DNA of 7,374 nucleotides from Rickettsiales bacterium (GTDB lineage: Bacteria > Pseudomonadota > Alphaproteobacteria > Rs-D84). This document shows, one piece after another, positions 1 through 5,764 of the stretch (positions within the stretch are counted from its first letter, which is position 1; the number at the start of each line of letters is the position of its first letter). The stretch is from positions 1-7,374 of the forward strand of contig JAISGC010000026.1 of the NCBI GenBank assembly GCA_031263295.1, written 5' to 3'. The notes under the pieces were generated by a model. The model was given only the letters and a program-made list of their open reading frames with translations, ran no database searches and was not told the DNA's origin. Both the position numbers and the translations under genes were made by a program.

Positions 1-15
1 CGCGCCGCAAATGAT

Positions 16-35
16 GAATTATGCATTATGAATTA
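16..35. repeat. AT-rich TTATGAATTA-type repeat, copy 1
   Basis: An AT-rich run built from the 8-mer TTATGAAT (with one TTATGCAT variant) lies directly beyond the T-tract of the small gene's terminator. A closely matching run lies at 3269-3287, also directly beside a GC-rich terminator hairpin. It stands out against the GC-rich surroundings. Its function is unknown; it may simply be part of a dispersed repeat that carries the terminators. Confidence 0.6.
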
Positions 36-55
36 AAAAAAACCGCCCTGGGCGG
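35..55 (-). terminator. Rho-independent terminator of the 42-aa gene
   Basis: On the minus strand a CCGCC/GGCGG stem (43-47 with 51-55, three-base loop) is followed by eight consecutive T residues (35-42). It lies eight bases beyond the stop codon of the small gene at 63-191, so it ends that transcript and probably any read-through from the OmpA-like gene. Confidence 0.8.
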
Positions 56-62
56 GCGGGAT

Positions 63-191
63 TTACTGCGCGTTTGCGCCGCGGCCGCGGGCCGCGGTCG
101 TCGCCGCGCGCGCGTTTGCCTCTTTCAGGCCCATCGCCTGCATAAGGTCCACCGCCTTTCTGAATGTTTCTTTTTTCTTGCCAACGGCCAT
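63..191 (-). CDS. 42-aa basic small protein, unknown function
   Basis: The product starts MAVGKKKETFRKAVDLMQAM and ends in GRGANAQ. I do not recognise the family. It has a lysine-rich start, a predicted amphipathic helix (about residues 8-25: FRKAVDLMQAMGLKEANA) and an Ala/Arg/Gly-rich tail. No signal peptide or membrane segment is visible, so it is probably cytosolic; the basic charge would suit nucleic-acid binding, but that is only a guess. Support for a real gene comes from its flanks: a consensus promoter (212-240), a weak GGTGA ribosome site six bases before ATG, and a strong terminator just after TAA. It is an independent unit, since its promoter begins right after the stop codon of the OmpA-like gene at 246. 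Confidence 0.68.
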   Translation of the reverse strand: MAVGKKKETFRKAVDLMQAMGLKEANARAATTAARGRGANAQ

Positions 192-211
192 TTTTTTCAC
201 CAATTGTTTAT

Positions 212-240
212 AACATAGTCAATAAAATTGATTTTGTCAA
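212..240 (-). promoter_or_regulatory. Sigma70-type promoter of the 42-aa gene
   Basis: Minus strand: a perfect TTGACA -35 (235-240), a 17-bp spacer and a TATGTT -10 (212-217). The predicted transcript start near 205 leaves a leader of about 14 nt before the ATG at 191. The site sits in the gap between the OmpA-like stop codon and the small gene. Confidence 0.75.
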
Positions 241-245
241 CTTGA

Positions 246-1790
246 TTAGTCTGCGCTCTCGGCGACCGGCTCTTCCCACACCGCGCCATCTTCAACAAGA
301 GGCTCCGGCATCCCGACGGCTTCATCCGCCGCGGGCACGATCGCGGGGCCCAAGTCTTCTTCGACAAGCGCCGCCGCATCCGCCTCAATCTCCACATTTT
401 CGATTTTCACATCGCCGGTTGTTTCGATTATTTCAACCGCGGGCGCCGCAGTCGCGGGTTCCAAGTATCGCACCTCTTTAACAACCTGCACGCGGCGATT
501 GTCGGCATTTTTCACGCCCTTGCCGGTTGCGATTTTAAGGTCGTTTTTTCCGCTCGACACTACGATGATGGACGATGCCGGAATGCCCTGCTCTATCAGC
601 ATTTTCTTGACCGATTCGGCGCGGCGCCCGCCCAAGGCATAATTATACGAATCGCTTCCGACGGTATCCGTGTGCCCGACGACCGAGATTTTTACATTCT
701 TGTTTTCGCGCGCGGCCGACGCAAGCTTTGCGATAACCGAGGCGTATTCTTTTTTGATTTCGGATTTGTTGAAATCGAACTTGACCTCGAAAATCTCTTC
801 CATCACGCGCTGCTTGGGCTCGGTCGGAATCTGCTGAACCTTTATGGTCGCGGTGCTGGCCATAGGCGCGGCCGCGGACGGCGCGGGCGCATTCGCAAGC
901 CGCCCGTTGATGGCCTGTATTTCATTCCGCAGCGCCATCATCATATTTATAAACTCGTCGCGCGATACCAATTCGTCGCCCAAGGGCCGCGCGCCCGATC
1001 CGCATTCCTCTTCATCAACGCATCCGTCGATGCCGATGCGGTCGCTGTAAATATTCTGGTTGAAGACAACCGGATGCACGGGCGCCGGGCGGATGAGATT
1101 CTGCGGCACATTTATATTGTTGACGATAACGAATCCGTCGCGCACGCGCTTTGTGTCGGTCAAGAGCCCCAGCTCGTCGGTCGAGGGATAATCGTTCGCG
1201 TCGACAAAGCCCGACCCGGCCGCGACCGCGTCCCCGGCGCCGCGCGCCGTATTGCTTTGGTCGACGATAACGCCGTTGCCGCGCAGCGCGGCAATCGCGG
1301 CGGAAAATCTTTTATGACATTCGTCGGCGGTCGGAATCTGTCCCGAAGCCTCTGACGACAGCCAGCAATCGAACTTGGCCTGCGCCTCGGCCGCGAGCGT
1401 CGGCTTGTCGATAGACGCGTCGTTCTGCAACTCTTTCATAAGGTCCTGGTTCGCATTGCGCAGGTCGAACGAAATATCTTTGTCTTCGATATTCCAGTTG
1501 TCCATCGATTCGGGCATGGGCGTCTCGCCCGAGAAAGCCGACACGGCCTTTTGCGCGAACAATTCGCCGATGTCGCCGTATCCCGAAACATCCGCATTGT
1601 AAATCGCGAACGAGCGATAGTTCATCGCCAGCTGCGACAGGAACGCGTCCTTGTGCCCGCCGCCGAATGGATCCATATTGCGGACATAGTCGACGGTCGG
1701 CGTCGGCGCGCCGCCATCACTGGCGCCGTAATTCGCGCCGCACGCGGCCAAAAAGAGCGCCGCAAAAAATCCCGAAATTATTTTTTTCAT
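246..1790 (-). CDS. OmpA-family outer-membrane lipoprotein (peptidoglycan-binding)
   Basis: A 514-aa lipoprotein that should anchor the outer membrane to peptidoglycan. Residues 1-16 form a lipoprotein signal peptide with lipobox LAAC; Cys17 is the predicted lipidation site, and the following Gly fits outer-membrane sorting. Residues about 20-290 are family-specific, with a FDCW motif (140-143) and a second Cys at 158, a pattern I associate with alphaproteobacterial OmpA-like lipoproteins. An Ala/Pro linker (298-312) leads to the OmpA C-terminal domain (about 332-440), with FDFNKSEI, VVGHTDTVGSDSYNYALGGR and NADNRRVQV, which carry the usual peptidoglycan (diaminopimelate) contacts. After the domain comes an unusual acidic tail of about 70 residues rich in Glu, Ala and Val. 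The start is supported by the signal peptide and by a promoter just upstream. No terminator separates it from the next minus-strand gene. Confidence 0.92.
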   Translation of the reverse strand: MKKIISGFFAALFLAACGANYGASDGGAPTPTVDYVRNMDPFGGGHKDAFLSQLAMNYRSFAIYNADVSGYGDIGELFAQKAVSAFSGETPMPESMDNWNIEDKDISFDLRNANQDLMKELQNDASIDKPTLAAEAQAKFDCWLSSEASGQIPTADECHKRFSAAIAALRGNGVIVDQSNTARGAGDAVAAGSGFVDANDYPSTDELGLLTDTKRVRDGFVIVNNINVPQNLIRPAPVHPVVFNQNIYSDRIGIDGCVDEEECGSGARPLGDELVSRDEFINMMMALRNEIQAINGRLANAPAPSAAAPMASTATIKVQQIPTEPKQRVMEEIFEVKFDFNKSEIKKEYASVIAKLASAARENKNVKISVVGHTDTVGSDSYNYALGGRRAESVKKMLIEQGIPASSIIVVSSGKNDLKIATGKGVKNADNRRVQVVKEVRYLEPATAAPAVEIIETTGDVKIENVEIEADAAALVEEDLGPAIVPAADEAVGMPEPLVEDGAVWEEPVAESAD

Positions 1791-1805
1791 TTCCCGTCCG
1801 AAGCG

Positions 1806-1834
1806 ATTATACCCATTCCGCCGATTTTTGCCAA
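1806..1834 (-). promoter_or_regulatory. Sigma70-type promoter of the OmpA-like gene
   Basis: Minus strand: TTGGCA (1829-1834), 17-bp spacer, perfect TATAAT (1806-1811). Predicted transcription begins near 1799, giving a leader of only about 9 nt (CGGACGGGAA before ATG), with GACGGGA as a weak ribosome site. Confidence 0.78.
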
Positions 1835-1876
1835 GGGAAATATTTTACGGCCGACTGCTAACATTAAATAATTTTC

Positions 1877-1906
1877 TTGTCAGAAACTTGCGAAGTATGG
1901 TAAAAT
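1877..1906 (+). promoter_or_regulatory. Promoter reading into the AG repeat and the Cys-rich gene
   Basis: Plus strand: TTGTCA (1877-1882), 18-bp spacer, TAAAAT (1901-1906) preceded by TGG, an extended -10. Transcription should begin near 1913 and pass through the (AG)20 tract and the palindrome before reaching 2124. It is divergent from the OmpA-like promoter about 40 bp away. The first usable ATG on this transcript is 1927, which opens a short reading frame that runs into the AG repeat and stops at 2040. Confidence 0.55.
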
Positions 1907-1983
1907 ATCGGACGAGAAATGTAATTATGCATCGCAAAACGCAATTTATTTTTGACACGCCATCCTCTGAAACCCGCAGAATC

Positions 1984-2028
<45 letters not shown>

Positions 2029-2031
2029 ATC

Positions 2032-2100
2032 ACGAGATAATCGAGATACGAGATAGACGAGATACGATATATCTCATATCTCGATTATCTCGTATCTCGA
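2032..2100. repeat. CGAGATA-unit inverted repeat
   Basis: Imperfect copies of CGAGATA run rightward and then return as TATCTCG. The best pairing is 2032-2055 with 2070-2093 (24 nt, one mismatch, 14-nt loop). An alternative perfect 15-nt pairing joins 2041-2055 with 2086-2100. Any transcript from the 1877-1906 promoter would form a long hairpin here. The right edge (2100) abuts the signal-peptide-like codons of the next gene, exactly where its start codon should be. Confidence 0.9.
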
Positions 2101-2123
2101 AACTAACAATCCCAATTGTAATC

Positions 2124-2630
2124 ATGTTCGGCGCGACCGCCGCCCGCGCCGACGCGCCAGTCATCGCGACCAAGGGCTATGTCGACAGCGGTCTCGCCGC
2201 GGCGAACGCATACACCGACAACGCCTATCTCGAAGTCGCTAAAAACGACAACACTCTGATTCCGTCGTGGGCGACCTTGAACTCTGCGTCTTATGGCGCG
2301 GCGTGGGGCGGCGCTTGGTTCGTTAAAACGGACGACGGCTCCGCGCTGATTGAGGGCATCGCCACATGTTTGGGCAATAACAGCAATGCCGATGCGATGA
2401 GCCAGGCCAGCGTTGTCGGCGGCAAACCGAACCTTTCGGGCTGGGGCAAGAATTGTTTTTGCAATGTGCAGCGGGTAAATAATCAACAGGTGGCGGGCGC
2501 GTGGGCGTTCGCCTACACCTTCACCTCGGCTTCGGATTGCTACCTCAGCTGCAATATCTCTTGTCCTGGCTGCGTGCGTGCTGGCACGAGTAACTCGTGC
2601 ACCCGCGCGAAATTGCTCGCCTCGCCATAA
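2124..2630 (+). CDS. Cys-rich secreted protein, probably lacking its native start
   Basis: From ATG 2124 the product is 168 aa; the function is unknown. Residues 12-40 (APVIATKGYVDSGLAAANAY and on) resemble coiled-coil segments of phage tail fibres and trimeric adhesins. The C-terminal half carries eight cysteines (82, 111, 113, 139, 143, 147, 150, 159), including CFC and a CYLSCNISCPGC cluster, as expected of a disulfide-bonded secreted protein. ATG 2124 has no ribosome site. In the same frame, codons 2100-2123 read KLTIPIVI, which together with MFGATAARADA makes a convincing signal peptide whose initiating Met is missing: the codon before Lys is TCG, inside the palindrome. The frame is open back to 1971 through the AG tract, but with no ATG, GTG or TTG. 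Either the gene is damaged, or it is expressed only when repeat length changes. The coding part itself looks intact. Confidence 0.62.
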   Translation: MFGATAARADAPVIATKGYVDSGLAAANAYTDNAYLEVAKNDNTLIPSWATLNSASYGAAWGGAWFVKTDDGSALIEGIATCLGNNSNADAMSQASVVGGKPNLSGWGKNCFCNVQRVNNQQVAGAWAFAYTFTSASDCYLSCNISCPGCVRAGTSNSCTRAKLLASP

Positions 2631-2685
2631 CTTGCCGCAAATCTTATGATAGGAACACCATACTATTTTCCCATTTCCGGCGCTG

Positions 2686-2706
2686 TGATAAAATATGGAA
2701 AAGGAG
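2686..2706 (+). promoter_or_regulatory. Extended -10 promoter and ribosome site of the DUF6496-like gene
   Basis: TGATAAAAT (2686-2694) matches an extended -10 box; no clear -35 lies 16-18 bp upstream. Seven bases on, at 2701-2706, is a strong AAGGAG ribosome site, five bases before ATG 2712. The AAGGAG decides the start: ATG 2646 lies upstream of the -10 and has no such site. Read-through from the gene ending at 2630 is also possible, because no terminator lies between. Confidence 0.6.
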
Positions 2707-2711
2707 AAATT

Positions 2712-2867
2712 ATGCCGCTTGATAAAACATGCTCGCGCGCGGCGGTGTCGAACAACATCCGCGCGATGAAAAAAGAGGGCCGCCCGCAAAAGCAGGCCGT
2801 CGCGATAGCGCTCGCGACCGCCGACCGCATCGGCTGCGATCTGAAAAAGTTGAGGAAGAAGAAGTGA
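2712..2867 (+). CDS. DUF6496-like 51-aa small protein
   Basis: The product reads MPLDKTCSRAAVSNNIRAMK, then KEGRPQKQAVAIALATADRI and ends KKLRKKK. The block NNIRAMKKEGRPQKQAVAIAL is characteristic of a small basic family (DUF6496-type) common in phages and bacteria, where it often sits near DNA-modification or structural genes; no biochemical role is established that I know of. The length is normal for the family and the start is set by AAGGAG. It has no signal peptide, so it is cytosolic. Nothing else phage-like is visible nearby. The run of Lys at the C-terminus suggests nucleic-acid binding, which is inference only. Confidence 0.8.
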   Translation: MPLDKTCSRAAVSNNIRAMKKEGRPQKQAVAIALATADRIGCDLKKLRKKK

Positions 2868-2895
2868 AATAACGCGACGGGCCTTCCCACGGGTG

Positions 2896-2946
2896 TTCCC
2901 CTCATTTGGACACGCACTGCCGTCGCGAAGCGACGACGGGGTGGTG
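2896..2946. repeat. Palindromic module A
   Basis: It starts TTCCCCTC, carries ACACGCACTG, then a GNA-loop hairpin (2921-2935, CGTCGC-GAA-GCGACG) and ends ACGGGGTGGTG. It is an inverted relative of module D at 3201-3246 and shares its internal ACACGCACTG with the right half of the 2983-3161 element. Confidence 0.75.
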
Positions 2947-2982
2947 CTTCACATTGGCACAGCCTAGGTGATGTGAAATCGC

Positions 2983-3161
2983 GAAAAGATTCCAGAGCGC
3001 AATTCCCCTTCCCTTTGGGAAGGGGTGGCAATCGCCGAAGGCGATTGACGGGGTAAGGGTGAATATAAATCAGTCCACATTACCCCGTCTCGCGGCTACG
3101 CCGCGAGCCAGTGCGTGTTCTCCCCAAGGGGAGAAGGGGAATCGCGCTCTGGAATCTTTTC
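2983..3161. repeat. 179-bp nested palindromic element (modules B and C)
   Basis: The outer arms pair over 26 nt with one mismatch (2983-3008 with 3136-3161). An inner arm pairs ACGGGGTAA (3048-3056) with TTACCCCGT (3080-3088). Between them are four perfect hairpins: 3005-3025 (9 bp), 3029-3047 (8 bp, GAA loop), 3089-3107 (8 bp, TAC loop) and 3120-3133 (6 bp, two-base loop). As a transcript or single strand it would fold into a multi-branched structure. There is no transposase, so it could only be non-autonomous. The sequence of the stems differs between modules but pairing is kept. Confidence 0.92.
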
Positions 3162-3200
3162 AAGATTTTTTGTTTTGGTTTTTGCAGAACTCGTGACAGC

Positions 3201-3246
3201 CACCACCCCGCCCGGCTTCGCCGGGCACCCCTCCAAAGGAGGGGAA
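3201..3246. repeat. Palindromic module D, inverted relative of A
   Basis: It starts CACCACCCC, then has two hairpins: 3210-3226 (GCCCGGC-TTC-GCCGGGC) and 3228-3244 (CCCCTCC-AAA-GGAGGGG). Read on the minus strand it has the same order as module A: C-rich hairpin, GAA-loop hairpin, GGGGTGGTG end. The stretch 2868-3320 holds no gene; modules A to D and the terminator account for most of it. Confidence 0.78.
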
Positions 3247-3268
3247 TACCACCCCACCGCCCGCCACC

Positions 3269-3287
3269 AATTATGAATTATGAATTA
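3269..3287. repeat. AT-rich TTATGAATTA-type repeat, copy 2
   Basis: AATTATGAATTATGAATTA, matching the run at 16-35 apart from one base in the overlapping part. As there, it follows directly on a GC-rich terminator hairpin for a minus-strand gene. Confidence 0.65.
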
Positions 3288-3290
3288 AAC

Positions 3291-3314
3291 AATCCCGCCG
3301 GTGGCGGGATTTTT
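3291..3314. terminator. Probable bidirectional terminator
   Basis: A 9-bp stem AATCCCGCC/GGCGGGATT (3291-3299 with 3303-3311, GGT loop). On the plus strand it ends in TTTTT and would stop transcripts from the DUF6496-like gene side. On the minus strand it lies ten bases beyond the stop of the 792-aa gene and is followed by a weaker TTGTTTAATT tract. Confidence 0.75.
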
Positions 3315-3320
3315 CGGCGG

Positions 3321-5699
3321 TCAGCAATTACCGCTTGTCAATGTCGTCGAACTCGTGCACCGGCACCCGAGCTGCGGGACGGCGTTGTTGCTGCCGAGGC
3401 CGTCGCCTATGCGAGTGGCGGTTGAATCCGGATACGAATCGGCCGGGCACGCGGGCGCGCAGGATCCGTCGATAAGCAATGCTGCGTTCGTGCATCTGCA
3501 TCCGACCACCGGGACCGCCTTGCCGCCGTTGATTCCGTTTCCGACGATCGTCGCGGTCGCGTCCGCCGTAGATTCCGCCGGGCATGTCGGCGCGACGCAT
3601 TCCCATTTTATGGTCGTCCCGGTGCTCTTCCTTTCCAGAGTTGGTTTCGTCGCCGGGCAGACATAGGCCGCCACATCGCCGCTGAACTCCGAAATCTCGT
3701 TCACGGACGAGCAGGTCTTGATGTATGTCCCGCACGCGCTGATGGCCGTGGTCAGAGGCTGGCTCGGACTTGAACTATTCGCGCCGTTTTTAGAGAAGCA
3801 CGAGATAATATCCTGGCGGCAGGATTCGCCGTATGTCGCCATAACCTCGTCCTGAATGCCCTTTATCCTCTGCAATGTGCGGATAAGGTATTCCTTTTCG
3901 ACCTCGTTGCCTTCCTTGTATTTGTCGTTGGCATAGGTGAAGTTCTGGCACTGCTGCATCACTCCGGCGCACATTCCGCTGACCTTGCCGTTGGAATCGA
4001 TGGAGCCGAGACGGGCCTTCAACATAGTCGCCAGATTGTCGTCGGCGCTGTTTGCCATAAATGCGCTCGCGACCATATCCATAACGGTCTTGCCGTTCTC
4101 GAACGCATAGTCGCTGGTCCCGAACTTCCAGTTCGCCGCCAATCCACCCGCGGCGCCGGTCGTGTCGCCCGGCTCGCTTCCGACGATTATATTTCCGCCG
4201 ATTATGTATTGCCCGGTCTTGTCGAGGCAGTTCTGGTAATCGTCGCCGCAGACGAAACTATCGACCATGCAGGCGTCGACCGCGGACACGCAGCCCTTGA
4301 TGTCGTATTTGTTCTTGTTCTGCGCGACCATCAGGCGGGCCTGTTGAAGAACGGTGTTCGCATTGCGGATGGTCGTCTTCATGGTGTCGTTCTCGTCAAC
4401 AAGGGCGCGCTCATAGGCGACGCACTGCTTGTCTATCTCGATGTCATAGTTCGTCTGGATTATATCGGTCTTGACGCCCTCGGAGGCGCAATCGGTCAAA
4501 ACCTGAGTGCACTTTCCGTATGCGGTTTCATAGAGCACCTTGCCGCGCTGGTTCTGAATGGACGAGCTTTCGCCGGTCAGAAAACTGGACCAGCTGAAAT
4601 CGCTGCCGAGATTCAGCGCGTCGAGGTTGAACGACAAACTGCCCGAATTCGCCGCGACCTGCGCCGCATTGGTCGGGTCGATAAGCAGCTTTTGTATGCG
4701 CTCCAAATCCGTTTTCAGCGCGCTGGAATCAGTCTGGCCCAGCGCCTTTTCCGCGTCGGTCTGCGTGAACAAGGAATTGACATCGTCGGTCGACAGGCCC
4801 AAGTACCGAATCTTGGTCGCAATATCCTGCAAATCGATTGCGGCCTGCTTTAACGCGGCCTCGACCTTTTCGTATTTCTTTATATTTTCCGAGCAGGTGC
4901 AGCGGCCCGAATTGTCGTCCAGAACCGCGCAGAATCCATCCATACAATTGAGGTATTGCGCCTTGCAGAACTCGGTCTTGGCGGCCAGTTCCTCCGCGGC
5001 GGCCGCATCATTTGTCGAAGTCGGCGCGGTTGTCTTGGTCGTGTCGTTGGAATTGAACAGGGTCGGCAACTGCGCCGCGCGGCCGGTGGAGCTTCCGACG
5101 CTGCGCGTTCCGGCGGACATCACGGAGCCCGTGGTGCCGACGCGCGCCGCGTTATAGAGCGAGCCGTTCGACGCAGCCCGGGCGCGGACGCCGCGGTCAT
5201 TTGCGGGTGCGGCCGCATTCACCGGCGCGATATTGCCCCGGACAACAGAATTGGCGGCCGAACGGGTGCGGCCCGTGGCGCGCGATTGAATCGCGGCGTT
5301 GCCGCGCGATGCGGCGGTGCGGCTGGCGACAGGGCGGCCCGCCTGGATTGGAGCGACGGCGTTGCCCGGAGCGCGAACGACCGGCGCAACCGCGGTGCGC
5401 GCGGAAACCGCGCGCGAACCTGCGGCATTGCCGCGGGCGCCTGCGGCGTTAGCAGTCGCACGGCGAATATTAGAGCCCGCGCGCGCCGATACAGCGGCTG
5501 CGGATGGCGCCACAACGGGCATAGCGGGATTGGGCTGAACCTTCGGGGCGGCGGGCGCGACGGCGGCATCCTCTTCCGTTTCCGGCAGGGCCGCTTCTTC
5601 GGCGACTTCCTCATAATAAACCGGCGCGACCTCGGCCAGGGACGGCAAGGCCCCCAGCGCAAGAAACGCGCCCAAAACCACGGCAAAAATCTTATTCAT
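3321..5699 (-). CDS. 792-aa secreted Cys-rich protein with Arg-rich segment and 45-aa repeats
   Basis: The function is unknown and I recognise no named domain. Residues 1-22 are a signal peptide (MNKIFAVVLGAFLALGALPS, cut after SLA). Residues 23-47 are acidic and Ala/Pro-rich. Residues 73-207 are low-complexity with 20 Arg, no Lys and one Asp. From 245 on comes a Cys-rich region: FCKAQYLNCMDGFC, then RCTC (266-269), further Cys pairs, and helical, perhaps coiled, stretches (275-300, 440-465). The C-terminus is two tandem 45-aa units (703-747, 748-792), 23/45 identical, each with Cys at the same four places and ending in Cys. These suggest a disulfide-stabilised periplasmic or cell-surface protein. 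ATG 5699 is chosen over 5771 because of the signal peptide, a GGTGGAG ribosome site nine bases upstream, and a promoter (5728-5756) lying inside the longer version. It is transcribed alone, with a terminator at 3291-3311. Confidence 0.85.
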   Translation of the reverse strand: MNKIFAVVLGAFLALGALPSLAEVAPVYYEEVAEEAALPETEEDAAVAPAAPKVQPNPAMPVVAPSAAAVSARAGSNIRRATANAAGARGNAAGSRAVSARTAVAPVVRAPGNAVAPIQAGRPVASRTAASRGNAAIQSRATGRTRSAANSVVRGNIAPVNAAAPANDRGVRARAASNGSLYNAARVGTTGSVMSAGTRSVGSSTGRAAQLPTLFNSNDTTKTTAPTSTNDAAAAEELAAKTEFCKAQYLNCMDGFCAVLDDNSGRCTCSENIKKYEKVEAALKQAAIDLQDIATKIRYLGLSTDDVNSLFTQTDAEKALGQTDSSALKTDLERIQKLLIDPTNAAQVAANSGSLSFNLDALNLGSDFSWSSFLTGESSSIQNQRGKVLYETAYGKCTQVLTDCASEGVKTDIIQTNYDIEIDKQCVAYERALVDENDTMKTTIRNANTVLQQARLMVAQNKNKYDIKGCVSAVDACMVDSFVCGDDYQNCLDKTGQYIIGGNIIVGSEPGDTTGAAGGLAANWKFGTSDYAFENGKTVMDMVASAFMANSADDNLATMLKARLGSIDSNGKVSGMCAGVMQQCQNFTYANDKYKEGNEVEKEYLIRTLQRIKGIQDEVMATYGESCRQDIISCFSKNGANSSSPSQPLTTAISACGTYIKTCSSVNEISEFSGDVAAYVCPATKPTLERKSTGTTIKWECVAPTCPAESTADATATIVGNGINGGKAVPVVGCRCTNAALLIDGSCAPACPADSYPDSTATRIGDGLGSNNAVPQLGCRCTSSTTLTSGNC

Positions 5700-5708
5700 T
5701 TGGATTTT

Positions 5709-5715
5709 CTCCACC
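5709..5715 (-). promoter_or_regulatory. Ribosome site deciding the start of the 792-aa gene
   Basis: GGTGGAG on the minus strand, nine bases before ATG 5699. The alternative starts at 5720 and 5771 have no comparable site, and 5771 also precedes the promoter. Confidence 0.75.
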
Positions 5716-5727
5716 TTCATTCGATTT

Positions 5728-5756
5728 ATTATATCACACGCCCACCGATTATGAAA
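5728..5756 (-). promoter_or_regulatory. Extended -10 promoter of the 792-aa gene
   Basis: Minus strand: TGATATAAT (perfect TATAAT at 5728-5733 with an upstream TG), and a weak TTTCAT -35 (5751-5756) at 17 bp. The start near 5721 leaves a leader of about 22 nt that contains the ribosome site. It begins right after the prmC stop codon. Confidence 0.72.
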
Positions 5757-5764
5757 ATGGTTTT

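Noticed and set aside
672..1355. 227-aa plus-strand ORF inside the OmpA-like gene
   Set aside because: Antisense to a clear OmpA-family protein; no ribosome site or recognisable motif.
1952..1982. Promoter from the TTGACA at 1952-1957
   Set aside because: No acceptable -10 at 16-18 bp; the nearest candidate, CAGAAT, is at 19 bp and weak.
2646..2711. Upstream start of the DUF6496-like gene at ATG 2646
   Set aside because: The family begins with MPLxK, and AAGGAG sits five bases before ATG 2712; the extra 22 residues are not family-like and span the -10 box.
2983..3161. Insertion sequence with terminal inverted repeats
   Set aside because: The interior is too short for a transposase and consists of hairpins; at most a non-autonomous element.
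2896..3246. CRISPR-like array
   Set aside because: Units are palindromic and inverted relative to each other, differ in length, and have no regular direct repeats or unique spacers.
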